Below are positions 1-10,534 of a DNA stretch of 64,000 nt, one piece after another. The translations under genes and the position numbers were made by a program. The notes below the pieces were generated by a model. It ran no database searches, had not been told where the DNA came from, and saw nothing but the letters and a program-made list of their open reading frames with translations. The DNA is taken from assembly GCA_023374045.1 (NCBI GenBank), contig CM041776.1, forward strand, positions 345,277,636 to 345,341,635, written 5' to 3'. Position 1 is the first letter of the stretch; the number at the start of each line of letters is the position of its first letter. Source of the stretch: Limonium bicolor (taxonomy: Eukaryota; Streptophyta; Magnoliopsida; Caryophyllales; Plumbaginaceae).

Positions 1-47
1 ATCCTCCGTGGTGTGTTGGAACTTTGGGAAGCTTGCAAACAGTCACT

Positions 48-125
48 GGCATGGGCACGCATGGTGTATAAAGGCAGCATGGGACCGGCATGGGCACACA
101 TGGAGTATAAAAGCTGCATGGGAAA
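48..125 (+). repeat. Two-copy 39-bp tandem repeat
   Basis: Two adjacent units start GGCATGGGCAC at 48 and 87 (period 39 bp) and differ at a few positions. The period is a multiple of three and lies in the variable middle part of the copy A ORF1, so it may be an in-frame duplication. Confidence 0.6.
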
Positions 126-644
126 CCTACTTTTGATGTCGGGAGATAATGATTTTTTTAATAAAGGGGAGGTACCTCCTAGCCACAAAGAAAAGGAGGC
201 GCCCGCTCCTACATTCATTAATCCCCTCATGCAGAAAGAGGCGCATCTTGTATGCTCTCAGTCGGCTCTCCCTGTACGTGTTGATAATAATAATTTAAGT
301 TACCCAAGTGTCTCTAGTGGACAGAATAGGGTTGCGTGCAGCTTTGCAGAGGAGCACAAAAACGGTGAAGGGACGCCTGAAATTCAAATGGCCTTGTCCC
401 CCCTATTTGTAAGCTACCAACAGACACTGGGGCCCAGCATCTACTCTCATCTTTTAATATTTCCAATAAGGAGAATCTCCAGGAGGAGGCGGCAGTAAGT
501 CACGCCCATTCCCCCCCTCCTCTTGATGGTGCAGTTTTCCAGTATAATAATATTTAAGGTAGCCATTTCCCTGAGGACTCCAATGCAGATAATTATTCAA
601 ATACGGATATTGAATTTGGACTATCAGCAGAACAGGTCCCGCCT

Positions 645-1019
645 GTGACCCAGGAGTATATCACTCCGGGCCCTGTGTCGTCGGCTAACGACCAAAAAGA
701 AAATCAGTCAAGTAGTTTTGGACTGGTTATTAGCCCAAACAAGGGGCAGCCCACCCCGGTTGATTCTAGGCCTCTACCAGGTATTGATTTGCTAGTTGAT
801 ATTTCACCAAATAAAGCAGATATTCCGAACATCAAGCAAAGCAAGCAACGTTCAAAGAAGAGTAAACATGCCAGTTTCAAGCCGTCTGCCGAAGCAAGAC
901 AATGTTTTAAGTATGGCCAGCGCCTACGGATCAACTATCCATATCCAAGCAAGTCTCTTGCTAACATTGACCGTATACTGAGGCAATGCGGTAAGGCAAG
1001 AAGAACCAGCAAGAATTGA
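645..1019 (+). pseudogene. LINE ORF1 C-terminal region (copy A)
   Basis: An open stretch of about 124 codons that is the C-terminal end of an RRM-type LINE ORF1 protein. It contains the family's end motif, roughly ECFKYGQRLRI-x-YPYP followed by SLANIDRILR, also present in copies B, C and D. A proline-rich linker with a PNxGxPTPV signature precedes it and is shared with C and D. The reading frame upstream is interrupted, so this is a remnant rather than a complete gene. The ORF1 product would be an RNA-binding protein of the retrotransposon RNP. Confidence 0.7.
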
Positions 1020-1615
1020 AGGAGAAAATAAGAAATGAAACTAAGACCTCCTTGACTTATATTACACAAATCTTGTGGAAACAGTATGAGGACCGAAAGT
1101 GGTCAATAGGCCTGGATGAGATTTAGGGCCGAATAAAGCTCACTGCGGGAAGCTTAAGGTTGAAGTCTATGTATTGGAGATCATCACAAGGAGACAAGTT
1201 TTTGAGAGAAAAGAGGCAGTAACCAACACCCAGTGCCTCTCTGCAAAAGGGCATAGGTCTCAAATTTTGTATTCCCGTTTAGCTCATTGTTATGTCTTTT
1301 TCAGTTTCTTCAATTTATTTTGTAGCTTGGTTTTCTCGGACTAAATGTCCCCTTGGCTGGGAGGAATCCCTAGCTGTATAAACCAGTTTTCTGGTTATTT
1401 GCTACTTCAGTAGCCCACTGATAAAAAAAAAATCCAAATCTCTCCACACAAACACCTACTGTTACCAGCCAGCCACCATCCCCGTCTTCCCTACCACTCA
1501 ATCTCCTTGCTAAACCAACTACCTTTTCCACAATAGCCATCCCTGACCTACCTCCTCCTACATTTTCCTGTGTTCTCGCAAGTAACCAAGCCAGGAAATG
1601 TCCTGCAACCCCAAG

Positions 1616-2608
1616 ATGGAAGCAAACACCGTTTTCATTGATAATCTTCATGATGCGACAAGATTGAGCTCCTTATGGAAAGCCTTCCACCCTTATGGGC
1701 AAATTGTCAACGTCTACACACCGCTCAAGAGACGCATTGCCACAAACTCGAAGTATGCTTTTGTAGAATACTAGAGCAAATAATAGGAGGAGAAAGCAAT
1801 CAGAGAAACTAATGGAATATAGTCAGATGGGAAAAAAAATCTCGGTACAGATGGCGAGGACGTTGAGAAACATGAGACAAGATGGAAGGTGATCCCCAAA
1901 CCCCCTCCACCACCGCCGATTACGTCAACGAACCAAACCCAATGGGCGCACTCACAAGGTCATACTGACGCATGGGAGTATCAGATGCCGCACCAACAAC
2001 CACAGGTACCTGGGGGACAGGGGCCTGTCAAACTCGCCCCACAGTTGTATTGTTACCAAAACTTGGCAGCGGAGTTACGATTTGCTCCGGGACAAGTACA
2101 ACTAGTGATCAAGTAAGAGAAGCATTATCAGGGGTCGAGGGGATCGACTATATCATTGCTCAATTTGCATATGAATTCATAGCAATCTTCAAAGATGAAA
2201 AGAAAAAGCAAACATTCCTCTAGCGCCAAAAATGGAGCCAAGAGTGGAAGGAAGGAATGATGTGACCAGATGAAACAAATGGTAAATGTAGTGGTCATAG
2301 GCCTACTACCGCATGTATGGAGTGAGACCTCTGTAAGGAGCATATTAGCACGGTTTGGCAAGGTTATGGAGATAAAGACGGATATGTCCAAAGTACCGAA
2401 AAATCTAAAGGTGAGTGTGACGCTTGAAATAAATGAAGAGGTTGAGGTCCTGTTCGATAACAAAATTGGAAGAGTGGGTGTTGTTGAGGTATGGACTGAA
2501 GAGATTGGGGATAATTGGGTGTGTCAAATGGAAGATGAAATAGAGCATACGATGTTGGCCGCATCTCAAGAGGAAGCCCATAGAGAGGAGCGCAGGGCGG
2601 AACCCTAG
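1616..2608 (+). pseudogene. LINE copy B ORF1, N-terminal half with RRM domain
   Basis: Begins at an ATG at 1616. The first ~50 codons read as an RRM: an RNP2-like TVFIDNL strand, a LSSLWKAFHPYG helix, and an RNP1-like SKYAFVEY strand ending in a premature TAG. Downstream, in shifted frames, are the GPVKLAP linker and a second globular block (GLLPHVWSETSVRSILARFG, 2290-2480) that resembles the second half of DUF4283-type ORF1 proteins. An RRM in ORF1 defines the BNR L1 subclade first described in sugar beet. Several stops and frameshifts make it a pseudogene. It is cut at 2652 by copy C. Confidence 0.75.
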
Positions 2609-2823
2609 GACCAACCTCCGACGCGCAACCAGAGGAGACGAAAAGAGGGCATTTTTTTATAAGGGGGCTACATGTGTAGCAGTACATTGACCGTGGATGG
2701 TCTATACAGCTTAGGAAAGTCCTTAGCCAGAAGTTGAAAAAAATTCATAAGAAACTTCAAACCGTAGAATCCGAAACACCAACTGCGAGCACAATTCCAA
2801 AACTGCTATTGAAATCAATGGGG

Positions 2824-4086
2824 TTATTTCTTCACTCCGCTTCCCCTCAGAATGCGGTCAATATTTGCCAGAGATCTCCGTGGATAGGGGCAGTGAATAC
2901 GCAACCGCTGGCCATATTTAAAGCATTCACGTGCCTCCACAGAAATATTTGCAAACTTTTTAATCGGTTTCTTGACGCGAGGCTTCCTCGTCTTGTCTTG
3001 TTTTGCCTTTTCTGATGAGACAACTACTTGCAGATTACTCTCTGGAAGGGAATTACCATCTACTGGAGTGGGCTGCCCATTATTTGGGCTGGGAACTAGT
3101 CCCACGGAGAAGACATGGGCACTAGGCTCAACCAGCCCACTTCCTACCTCTGATTGTACATGGGAAACAGTAAAGTCTTTTGGGGCAGAACTAGCAAGGA
3201 GAGGCGCAGGGGACAGGGGGGCCGAGCTGCAGAAGTGGTCTTGGAATAATTGAAATTCGAAGATGGGGTAAGGAGGGGGTGGTCAGCTGGAGCGTGACTA
3301 TATTCAGAAAAATTGTGTGGCTCTCCTTCTCCACTTGAGCCATTATTTAATTCCTCGTTTTGTATTAAGCGGCGGCTCCATAATCCACTCCCATTAAATT
3401 GGTCATTCCCCATGCAAAAAATATTCTTCATCATGGTGTGCCCCATGAGCATTCTACACAATTCAATGAACATCGCTACCTCTTCCGCACCCCAGGCTTG
3501 GTTGGCTCGAGGCTCGAAACAATTTAATAATGTTACTCTACTACACTCCTCATCGGCCCGAACTGGAGAATTATCTTGACTTTTACAATTCCTCGGCGAG
3601 TTCATCGGCGCCGCTGGTACTGGTTCGCTTGTGGCCTCCTCTGGAGCTGCTCTAGCCCCCAAGTCATCCGACCACACCTCGATGATACCGACGGAGGACT
3701 GAACATTATCAAACAAAATCTCTATCTCATCGTTGATTATCTTGGGGGTGTTAGTTTCCAACTTTACAAACACTTCCAAGCTTTGAGGTAGTACATCCAT
3801 GTTTGTTACAATCTCTAGCACTTTACCAAACCTTGACAACACTGCTCTCACTGACCTTTCCGACCAGGCTTGCGGTGGTAGACCGCGAACTGCGACCGTC
3901 ATCACATGGCTGACTTGAGATACTCCATCTTCCCATTTCTCAACTGTCCACAGTTCCTTGTTCCAATTGTTATTTTGCAAAAAATGCACCTGGTCCCCTT
4001 TGGTGTAGAAAATCACAATGTAGTCATACGCCGATGAGCTAACAACATGCTCTATTCGCTCATTCCCTACAAGCCCTTTTTTCACT
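2824..4086 (-). pseudogene. LINE copy C ORF1, C-terminal part
   Basis: The downstream part of the copy C ORF1, resuming at the solo LTR boundary. It encodes the YDYIVIFYTKGD block, the conserved GLPPQAWSERSVRAVLSRFG segment and a variable acidic or proline-rich region. After one frameshift (between about 3144 and 3105) it encodes the family's C-terminal ECFKYGQRLRI motif and NIDRILR end. Joined with 8361-8866 it would be an ORF1 of about 600 residues. The upstream frame also contains one shift, so it is not functional as written. Confidence 0.75.
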
Positions 4087-4091
4087 CCTTC

Positions 4092-7000
4092 TGAAATACC
4101 CCAAACCTTAATATGTTAATTAATTATGTAATTATGATTTTCTAAGGCTAATTAAGTCCTTAAGATCATTGGTGAAGAGATAAAAACCAAAAAGAGAAAG
4201 AAAATGCGTAAAAGCCACAAAACATGAAAACGCGTATTTAATTATTCAGGAGGTATATAACCTTCACTAAGGTTACAAATATATTTGTATACCCTAATTA
4301 CACACTAAGAACATGTGGGAAAATTCCGGAAGAAAACGGATCCAAATAATGCGTTAAAACGCTAACAAAGTCTAAAGCGCGTTTTTCGAGAAAACCCGAA
4401 AACATGACTTTAAACAGTCAAATGACCCCGTAAAAATTATAGTTGATCATATAACTATAAATAAACATTAATGGGAGTATAATAACCATTAAAATTAAAT
4501 GAACAAGAAAATTCCGGAAAATAGGCCCGGTTAGTGAATAGTGCCAAACCGGGTAAATAAACGAGCGTTTTCTGTAAAAGACAAAAAAACGCTCCAGCTT
4601 GTAACAGTTAAGTGGGCCGGTTTTATTAATATATATAGCCCCTCACACATGACTAGTTAACTAATTAAATAAGTCAAAAGCAAAAACAAAAGTGAAAAAG
4701 TGAACATATACCCCACCCACACTCTCTCTCCTCTCATTCTCTCATTTCCTCACGTGAGCCCTCTTCTCTTTCCTCTCTTCCTTCTTCCTCCAGCGATTTT
4801 CTCCCCTCCTCTCTGTGTGTTGGGCGATTTTGAAGCCCCTTCAATGGCTTCCCACCTTTCTCCTCTTGCCCAAGCTTCATTCATGCTCCAAATGAAAAAC
4901 TAATCACATATTCTTCTTCCTCTCATCAAGCTCTATCATTCCCTCTTTTCAAAATTCGAAAAGGATGAGTTTCATTTCCATGGGTTTTCCCCATTTGAAG
5001 AGAAAATAACACCAATGTGTAGCTTGGAGCCTCCTCTTTCAAACAAGGTAAAAATCTCATTGAAAAATTCGTTATTGTTCTTCCTCCTATGGTAGCCGAT
5101 TTTTCTCTCTCTCTCTCTTACCTTGTTTTTCTCTTGTTTTGGAGCCTTGTTACAACCCTCCAATGGTGGAGTAAATGCCTTCTTGATTCAAGGGTGAAAA
5201 TCCCTCTTAAAAGGCTCAAAAGGTAAACCCTAACCTTATGTTTTAAGCCCTTTGATTGAATTAAAATTTCCTAAGGGTTTAGATAATTAATAGAATGTAT
5301 TTTGTGTTTATTGAATGTTGGGATGGAGTTTGGAAACTCCATTCCCTCTTGACCGATTTTGAGGAGATGAGGAGCAAGAGGAGAATTAATGAGAGACTTG
5401 TGAATTTAAGGTAAGAAAACTACCTTAATAATTATCTCGGTTATTGTAGAATTTGGGATGGGGAAGTTTTGGAAGAAAATCCAAAATAAATAACTCACAT
5501 TAAGCTTATGTGATGTTCTAAGGAAATTTTGTTGTTTTGGTACAATTATAAATGTTGAGTGTAATGCAGGTGTTGCTTATTAATGAAGGAAATTTAGTGT
5601 TTAGTTGATGTTATTTAAGGGCCTAAGAGCCAAGCACTTAAAGTTAATGCATATTGGTGTTGTTGTTGTTTAAGAGATGGAATTGATGTGTGGACTAGTG
5701 CCTTGAATGAGTTTGATGGTTGGATTGCTTTGGTGAGCTGAATAAGGTGTGGGAACATGTTAGAATTATGGGGAGACCATGTCAAAATTTGTATAGAAAA
5801 CAAATGGTTTAAGTGCATTTCTAAGTGGGAACAACCTAGGGAATACTAGGAAATCATTAAAGGTTATATTGGTGAAAGAAAGTAAATTTAGGTGTTCTTG
5901 AGTGTTAAAAGGACTTATGTGTTTATAGTGTTGAGTAGAGTGGATTAATGGCCTTATAATGGTAGATGGAGAATGGAGATAAGAGAGTACAAAATCTGTA
6001 GCATAATGATGCTTGATAACTTGGAATTTCAAGAAGAAGAGTTTGTGTTTGTGACTTGTGAAACAAGGAGTGAGTGTGGGTTTTTAGAGATGCATTTGTC
6101 TAGGAATGAATTGGTATGGCCATTGAATGAATTGGTAAGTTTGATGGGAGGTAGAAACAAGCAAGAAGGAGAAAGAAATGCAAAAGAGTGTAAAAATTGC
6201 ACAATGTGAGAGTTGGATTTGTTGAATTTGAGCAAGGATTGGAGTAAGGGTTTAACCAATGATTTGGAGAGGTTTAATGCATGTTTTAAGGTGTTTAAAC
6301 ATGTGGGAACATGTGGAAAGATTGTGGAATAAGTGGAAAAAAATTTGGATGAATTTGGAGCTCAGAATGTGTAGAAAAACGGTTTTTAAAATGGGTTCTG
6401 TTCTGGACCACCCCTAGGGACCGCCCCTGTGGGGAGGTCCAGTGCAGAGAAATGCAGAAAACAAAAAAACGGGTAGCTTCTGTTGTGGACCGCCCCAGAG
6501 GGGCGGTCTATACCAGAGAACAACAAAAAAATTTGTTTAAGGCTCCTAATGATGGGGGATTGAATGGTAATGGTTTTAGATGATGTTTAGGCCTTGTTTG
6601 GTGACATGTAAAGGCCTTAAAGTGGGTAAACAAGTGTTAGGTTTGGTGAAAGAGTTGTAAACTTAAGATCACAAGAGTAAATTAAGTATAACAGGATGAC
6701 GGGGTTAACTATGGGCGCAATATACGTTAAACAACATATTACCCCAATGTTAATGAAAGTAATGCATTGTTACCAGTTATTCAAGGATTGTTCGAGGAAC
6801 ATAGGGGGACACAATAGAGTGGACCTTGGTGACAGGTATGGTTTTCTTGCAACCTGTGTCCTACCGGATCACACCGGCTTGTATGCCAACTTGTTTTTCT
6901 GAGTGTTTGCCACCTTGTAGGATAAAAACATGTAATGAGTTTATAGCAATTCATTTATGTGGCGTGTATGATTCCGATACCGTTTAACCTCGAAAGTGCT

Positions 7001-8355
7001 AAACCTTAGCTGACCAAATCTAGGATCACATAAGAGATCGGTATTCGGATTTAACGACCCAAACCATGGGAACGTTCTAACCACGGCTATGTGTGAGTTA
7101 GTTGTGTGTTGTTGTTGTGTGCAAGTGTGTGAACCTCCCTTGTGTGTATAACCCGGTTGTAATACCTTATGTTGTGTGGATGTGACAGGTTCCATAATGG
7201 AGCTCTTAACTATATGTATATATATATTAATGGGGGTTGAGGAATCCGGTCGTTCCGGTCGCGCGTTGTTTGGGAGTTGATGTATACAGTTTCTTCAGCT
7301 TCCTCTCTGTTGGTTGTTTTCCTTTGTTGGTCTTCAATCACCCCTGAGCTTAACCAAGGCTTTTGACTCACGTCTGTTGGGGATTATGTACGGTGTGTTC
7401 GGATCACTATATCCGATCCATCTTTATGTTAAGTTACTCGTCCGACTAACAGGACGGTAATGAGTGATGTAAAAGGCTTATCATGAGGGTATATTCATTC
7501 TCTGGGCTTCCAAGTTAACTAACTATGTTTAGGTCGGTTCGTAAAGAGAACCGTTACCGTTATGTTATGTATTGTTGCGCTGCAATTCTTATGCGATGCG
7601 GCGTTATATTATGTGAAAATGTGGAATGTTGTTATGTGAAGTATGGGATCATGGATATGAGTCCCAGTTTTAAAGAGACTTTGGATATCCTGACTAGTGG
7701 GTAAGTGTCGTCTATTGAGGAAATAGCTCCATTAGAGGAGAAACATTCTAGGGTCAAAAGGCACAAAGAGTGATTTATTAAGTGTAGACGTGTTGTCTGT
7801 ATTTGTTGAGACCATCGTTGTGGATTGTAATGTGTTGTGTGTTTATGGTGTACATGCATGATTTAAATGTAATCAACCGCATGCTAAGACGACAAATAGT
7901 TGTGCGTGGCCCGGTAGCATGCGGGCTGCGGGATTACCATACCAGCAAAGGTGCTGAGCCCCTTGGGGGCCACCCTTTTCTTCCTTTTCTATTTCAGGTA
8001 CAAGGAGCTGGAGCCGTCCGAGAGTAGGACGGGGTAGTTGTTTGTACATGGGTAGCCATTTAAATGGTGTATGTATTGTAGGTGTAGTAAGACCGAAATT
8101 GTTATCGGCATTAGTTGGTGAATACTCGGTACAGTTGGAATGTATATGTACATTGGTTGTTGTTAATGGAAAGGGATAGTAATGTGCAGTTGCTCGGGAA
8201 TCTAGTCCATCAGACCGATACAATGTATATGTATTAGCCTTGTTAGCCACGTGGGTGGTTAACGGCGTGTAACACCATTGAGTTAAGTAGTGTGATGAGT
8301 TAAGTTTTCCGCTGCAATTTGTTGTTAAGTGTACGGTTGTAGTTGGGGTGTTACA
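4092..8355. mobile_element. Solo LTR 1 (4264 bp), inserted in LINE copy C
   Basis: Termini are TGAAATACCCC and GGGGTGTTACA (TG...CA), flanked by a perfect 5-bp TSD CCTTC (4087-4091 and 8356-8360). The LINE ORF1 resumes in register on both sides. No gag-pol sequence or internal LTR duplication is visible, so it is best read as a solo LTR left by LTR-LTR recombination. LTRs of about 4 kb are typical of Tat/Ogre-type or Athila-type Ty3 elements; that assignment is inference. A TATA-like stretch at 4628-4638 followed by pyrimidine-rich sequence suggests transcription on the + strand. The reverse complement matches solo LTR 2 at both ends. Confidence 0.85.
6400..6525. repeat. GC-rich hairpin pair inside solo LTR 1
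   Basis: Two short imperfect palindromes built on GGACC...GGTCC and GACCGCCCC...GGGGCGGTC lie around 6405-6445 and 6490-6515 in otherwise AT-rich sequence. They occupy about the same relative place as the three hairpins of solo LTR 2 (12357-12545) but differ in sequence. Confidence 0.6.
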
Positions 8356-8360
8356 CCTTC

Positions 8361-8866
8361 ATTTGTGGTTTTGAGTTTGGACCGTACTTTGACGCTTCTG
8401 TCCATAGAAGAAATCAACACCCCTGATGGCGCTAGTTTGATAGGACCATCAATGGCCACACTTTCACCTGGGTATTGTGTTGGCTGTGGCTGGATCGGAT
8501 CAGCCTGTGGAGTCGGACCTGCCGACCATGTCTCCTGGGGAGCCGGTTGTGGATACAAGAATGCCCAGAGGATCGTACCTTGCGTTGAGGTCTTGCGTAT
8601 TGGGTGCATAGGCGCTTTCCATTCACCCACATCCCATTGGTGGATCGTATTGCTTGTTCAGCGTGTTGTACTATTTCATACTCAACAAAAGCATACCTGG
8701 TATTGGTAACTATGCGCCTTCTAGTAGGTCGGACCAGGTTGACGATTCTTCCATATGGATTAAAAACTTTCCATAGAGTCCCGAGAGTCGTTTCATCTTG
8801 GATATTGTCGACAAACACCGTCTTTGAGCACTGGGGAGGTGGACGTGGTGGTCCAGAATCTTGCAT
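8361..8866 (-). pseudogene. LINE copy C ORF1, N-terminal part with RRM domain
   Basis: Starts at ATG 8866 (minus) and encodes an RRM near residues 15-95: RNP2-like KTVFVDNI, the TLGTLWKVFNPYGRIVNL region, and RNP1-like TRYAFVEYE. A frameshift near 8610-8630 moves the reading into the frame that carries the GPIKLAPSG and RSVKVRSKLKT linker, which runs up to the LTR insertion at 8360. The RRM closely resembles that of copy D and the shorter one in copy B. The product is the RNA-binding ORF1 protein of a LINE. Confidence 0.8.
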
Positions 8867-9275
8867 CTCTCCTACTCCAAGGTTTGATTACATAGAGGAA
8901 GTTATGTGGGCTAAGCTAGACGGCAGGGGGCGAAGGGAAATGGGGGAAAAGGATGGAGGTTTTGATGGCTGATTGGCAGACGCGAGGAGTTTCTGGTGGA
9001 GCTATCGGTGGTTTTTTGTCTTCTGTCGTGGCAGTGGTGGTGGGGTTATTTTGAGAAAGAGCTGTTTGAGGGGGAAAGAGGGGGACTGAGATATGAGGTT
9101 TAGTGGGATCTTGTTGGTGTTAGATGGTAGCGGGGCTGGTGCATGTGGTGGCGACAGGGGAAATTTAGGTGAGGGGGCGTACGATTTAGGAGAGAGGAGG
9201 GAGAGAGCGACATCCCTTTTCCTGGCCCTACGCACACCATGTAGCTGAAAGGAAATACAGACAAAAAGAGGGCAT

Positions 9276-9989
9276 GACAGGACCCTAGTGAATAGAGACA
9301 TGTGGAGCGGTGAGAACCTCAAAATCCATGCCTCGGGAAACGATGACAAATTGAGAAAGATTGACACAATTATAGCAGACAAGGCCATAACGGTAGTCAC
9401 AGAAAATGACATGCAAGTGAATGAAGGCGGCGGCATAAAGAACCCAAATGTCGTGGGTCTGCACGCGCAATGGGAAGCGCAACAAATGATGTGTTGTCAC
9501 ATACCGTATGAAAACTTATTATTGATGGCTTTAAAGGCTACTATTAGTTTTCTTGTCGGGTGGCCTAGTGAGTCCAACCAATGCGAGACATATGGGGAAC
9601 AGAAACAGACATCGTCGCCTAATAATGGTGGCCCGGAAGTGGAAGTGCCACGAGTCTAGGCGTGTGAAGATGAACCAACCCAGGATGAGGGCGGCCCTAT
9701 AATATCAAGTGGTGGGTTAACAGTCAACCCAAACCAGGGGTATCCCACCCTAATCAAAGGGAAACCTCCTTCAACAATTAATCTGCAAGTGGTTCTCTCC
9801 CCAATCAAAGAAACAACCGTCCACAATTTCGGATCAAATAACAAAAACGCAACCACCTCAAGATTTCTATGGAAGCACGAGAGTGCTTTAGATACAGGAA
9901 GAGGTTGCGCATCTATTCCCCATACCTAAGGAAGTCTTTGATGAATATTGACAGAATTTTAAGGAAATGCGGGTCCATAAATCATCTCT
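9276..9989 (+). pseudogene. LINE copy B ORF1, C-terminal part
   Basis: Copy B resumes after the copy C target duplication. The sequence carries the variable middle of ORF1, then a PNQGYPTLI linker (compare PNxGxPTPV in A and C). It ends in a diverged C-terminal motif ECFRYRKRLRIYSPY followed by MNIDRILRKCG and a stop at 9987-9989. The alignment with A, C and D fixes this as the end of ORF1. Stops and shifts are present. Confidence 0.65.
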
Positions 9990-10534
9990 AGAAAAACGGG
10001 AATATCAATTGCCTTCTACCACATGCAAGGCACAAAAAGAGCAAAGAAATGGTCTATAGTGAAAAAAGAAATACGGAGGACAAAGTAGTAATGGTAGGCC
10101 TCATGGAGACCCATCATACCAAACCTTGCAATAAGAAACGCAATTTAAGGGGGCTGGCCATAGAACTGAATGGATAGAAATTTGTGCTATTGGCCAGTCA
10201 GGGGGATTAATAGTCGCATGGTCTCATAATGATTTTAAGGCAGAGGAGTAAATAAGAGTGACAGATGGGGGGCCCGTCAAAGTCAAAATACAACCGCAAC
10301 AATTTGAAGGCACTATTATTTCTGTCTATGGGCCAACTGATCGGGCAGGAAGATGTCAAGTATACCATGCATCAATAAACTTTCATGAAATATATCAGCT
10401 TCCTACTATGATATAGTTGGGGATTTCAATGAAGTAAGGATGGGCAGCAAAAGAAGAGGGGAAGAGGATTCGTGACGTACTCCTTCCATGAGGGAATTTG
10501 ATAGTTAGATTTAGGAGATGGAACTGATAGAAAT
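9990..10534 (+). pseudogene. LINE copy B ORF2, endonuclease region (broken)
   Basis: Directly after ORF1, a shifted and stop-containing translation shows an apurinic endonuclease-like domain: VGLMETHHTKP (the conserved E of the QETK-type motif), then VKIQPQQFEGTIISVYGPTD, then a DFNEVR motif typical of L1 endonucleases. Solo LTR 2 interrupts it at 10535. This is the only BNR-type copy here with any ORF2. Confidence 0.7.

Larger units (their letters stand above)
1..1432 (+). mobile_element. BNR-type LINE copy A (3' part, ORF1 only)
   Basis: The 3' portion of an RRM-ORF1 LINE whose 5' end lies outside the window. It holds the ORF1 C-terminal region (645-1019), then about 400 bp of non-coding sequence, and ends in an A-rich tail at 1421-1432 with the same CTGATAAAAAA end seen in copies B and D. 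No endonuclease or reverse-transcriptase sequence lies between the ORF1 stop and the tail, so this copy has no ORF2. The part before 645 is a poorly conserved middle section of ORF1 broken by stops. Copy B begins directly after the tail. Confidence 0.75.
2653..9259 (-). mobile_element. BNR-type LINE copy C (ORF1 only), inserted in copy B
   Basis: A minus-strand insertion flanked by a 16-bp TSD with one mismatch (GACGAAAAGAGGGCAT at 2637-2652; GACAAAAAGAGGGCAT at 9260-9275). On the minus strand it reads: C-rich 5'UTR of about 390 bp, ORF1 from ATG at 8866, interruption by a solo LTR (4092-8355), ORF1 end at about 2824, then only about 170 bp to an A-rich end (T-run at 2653). Without the LTR it is about 2.3 kb. 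It has no ORF2. A full 5'UTR together with the 3' end makes simple 5' truncation impossible. Confidence 0.85.
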
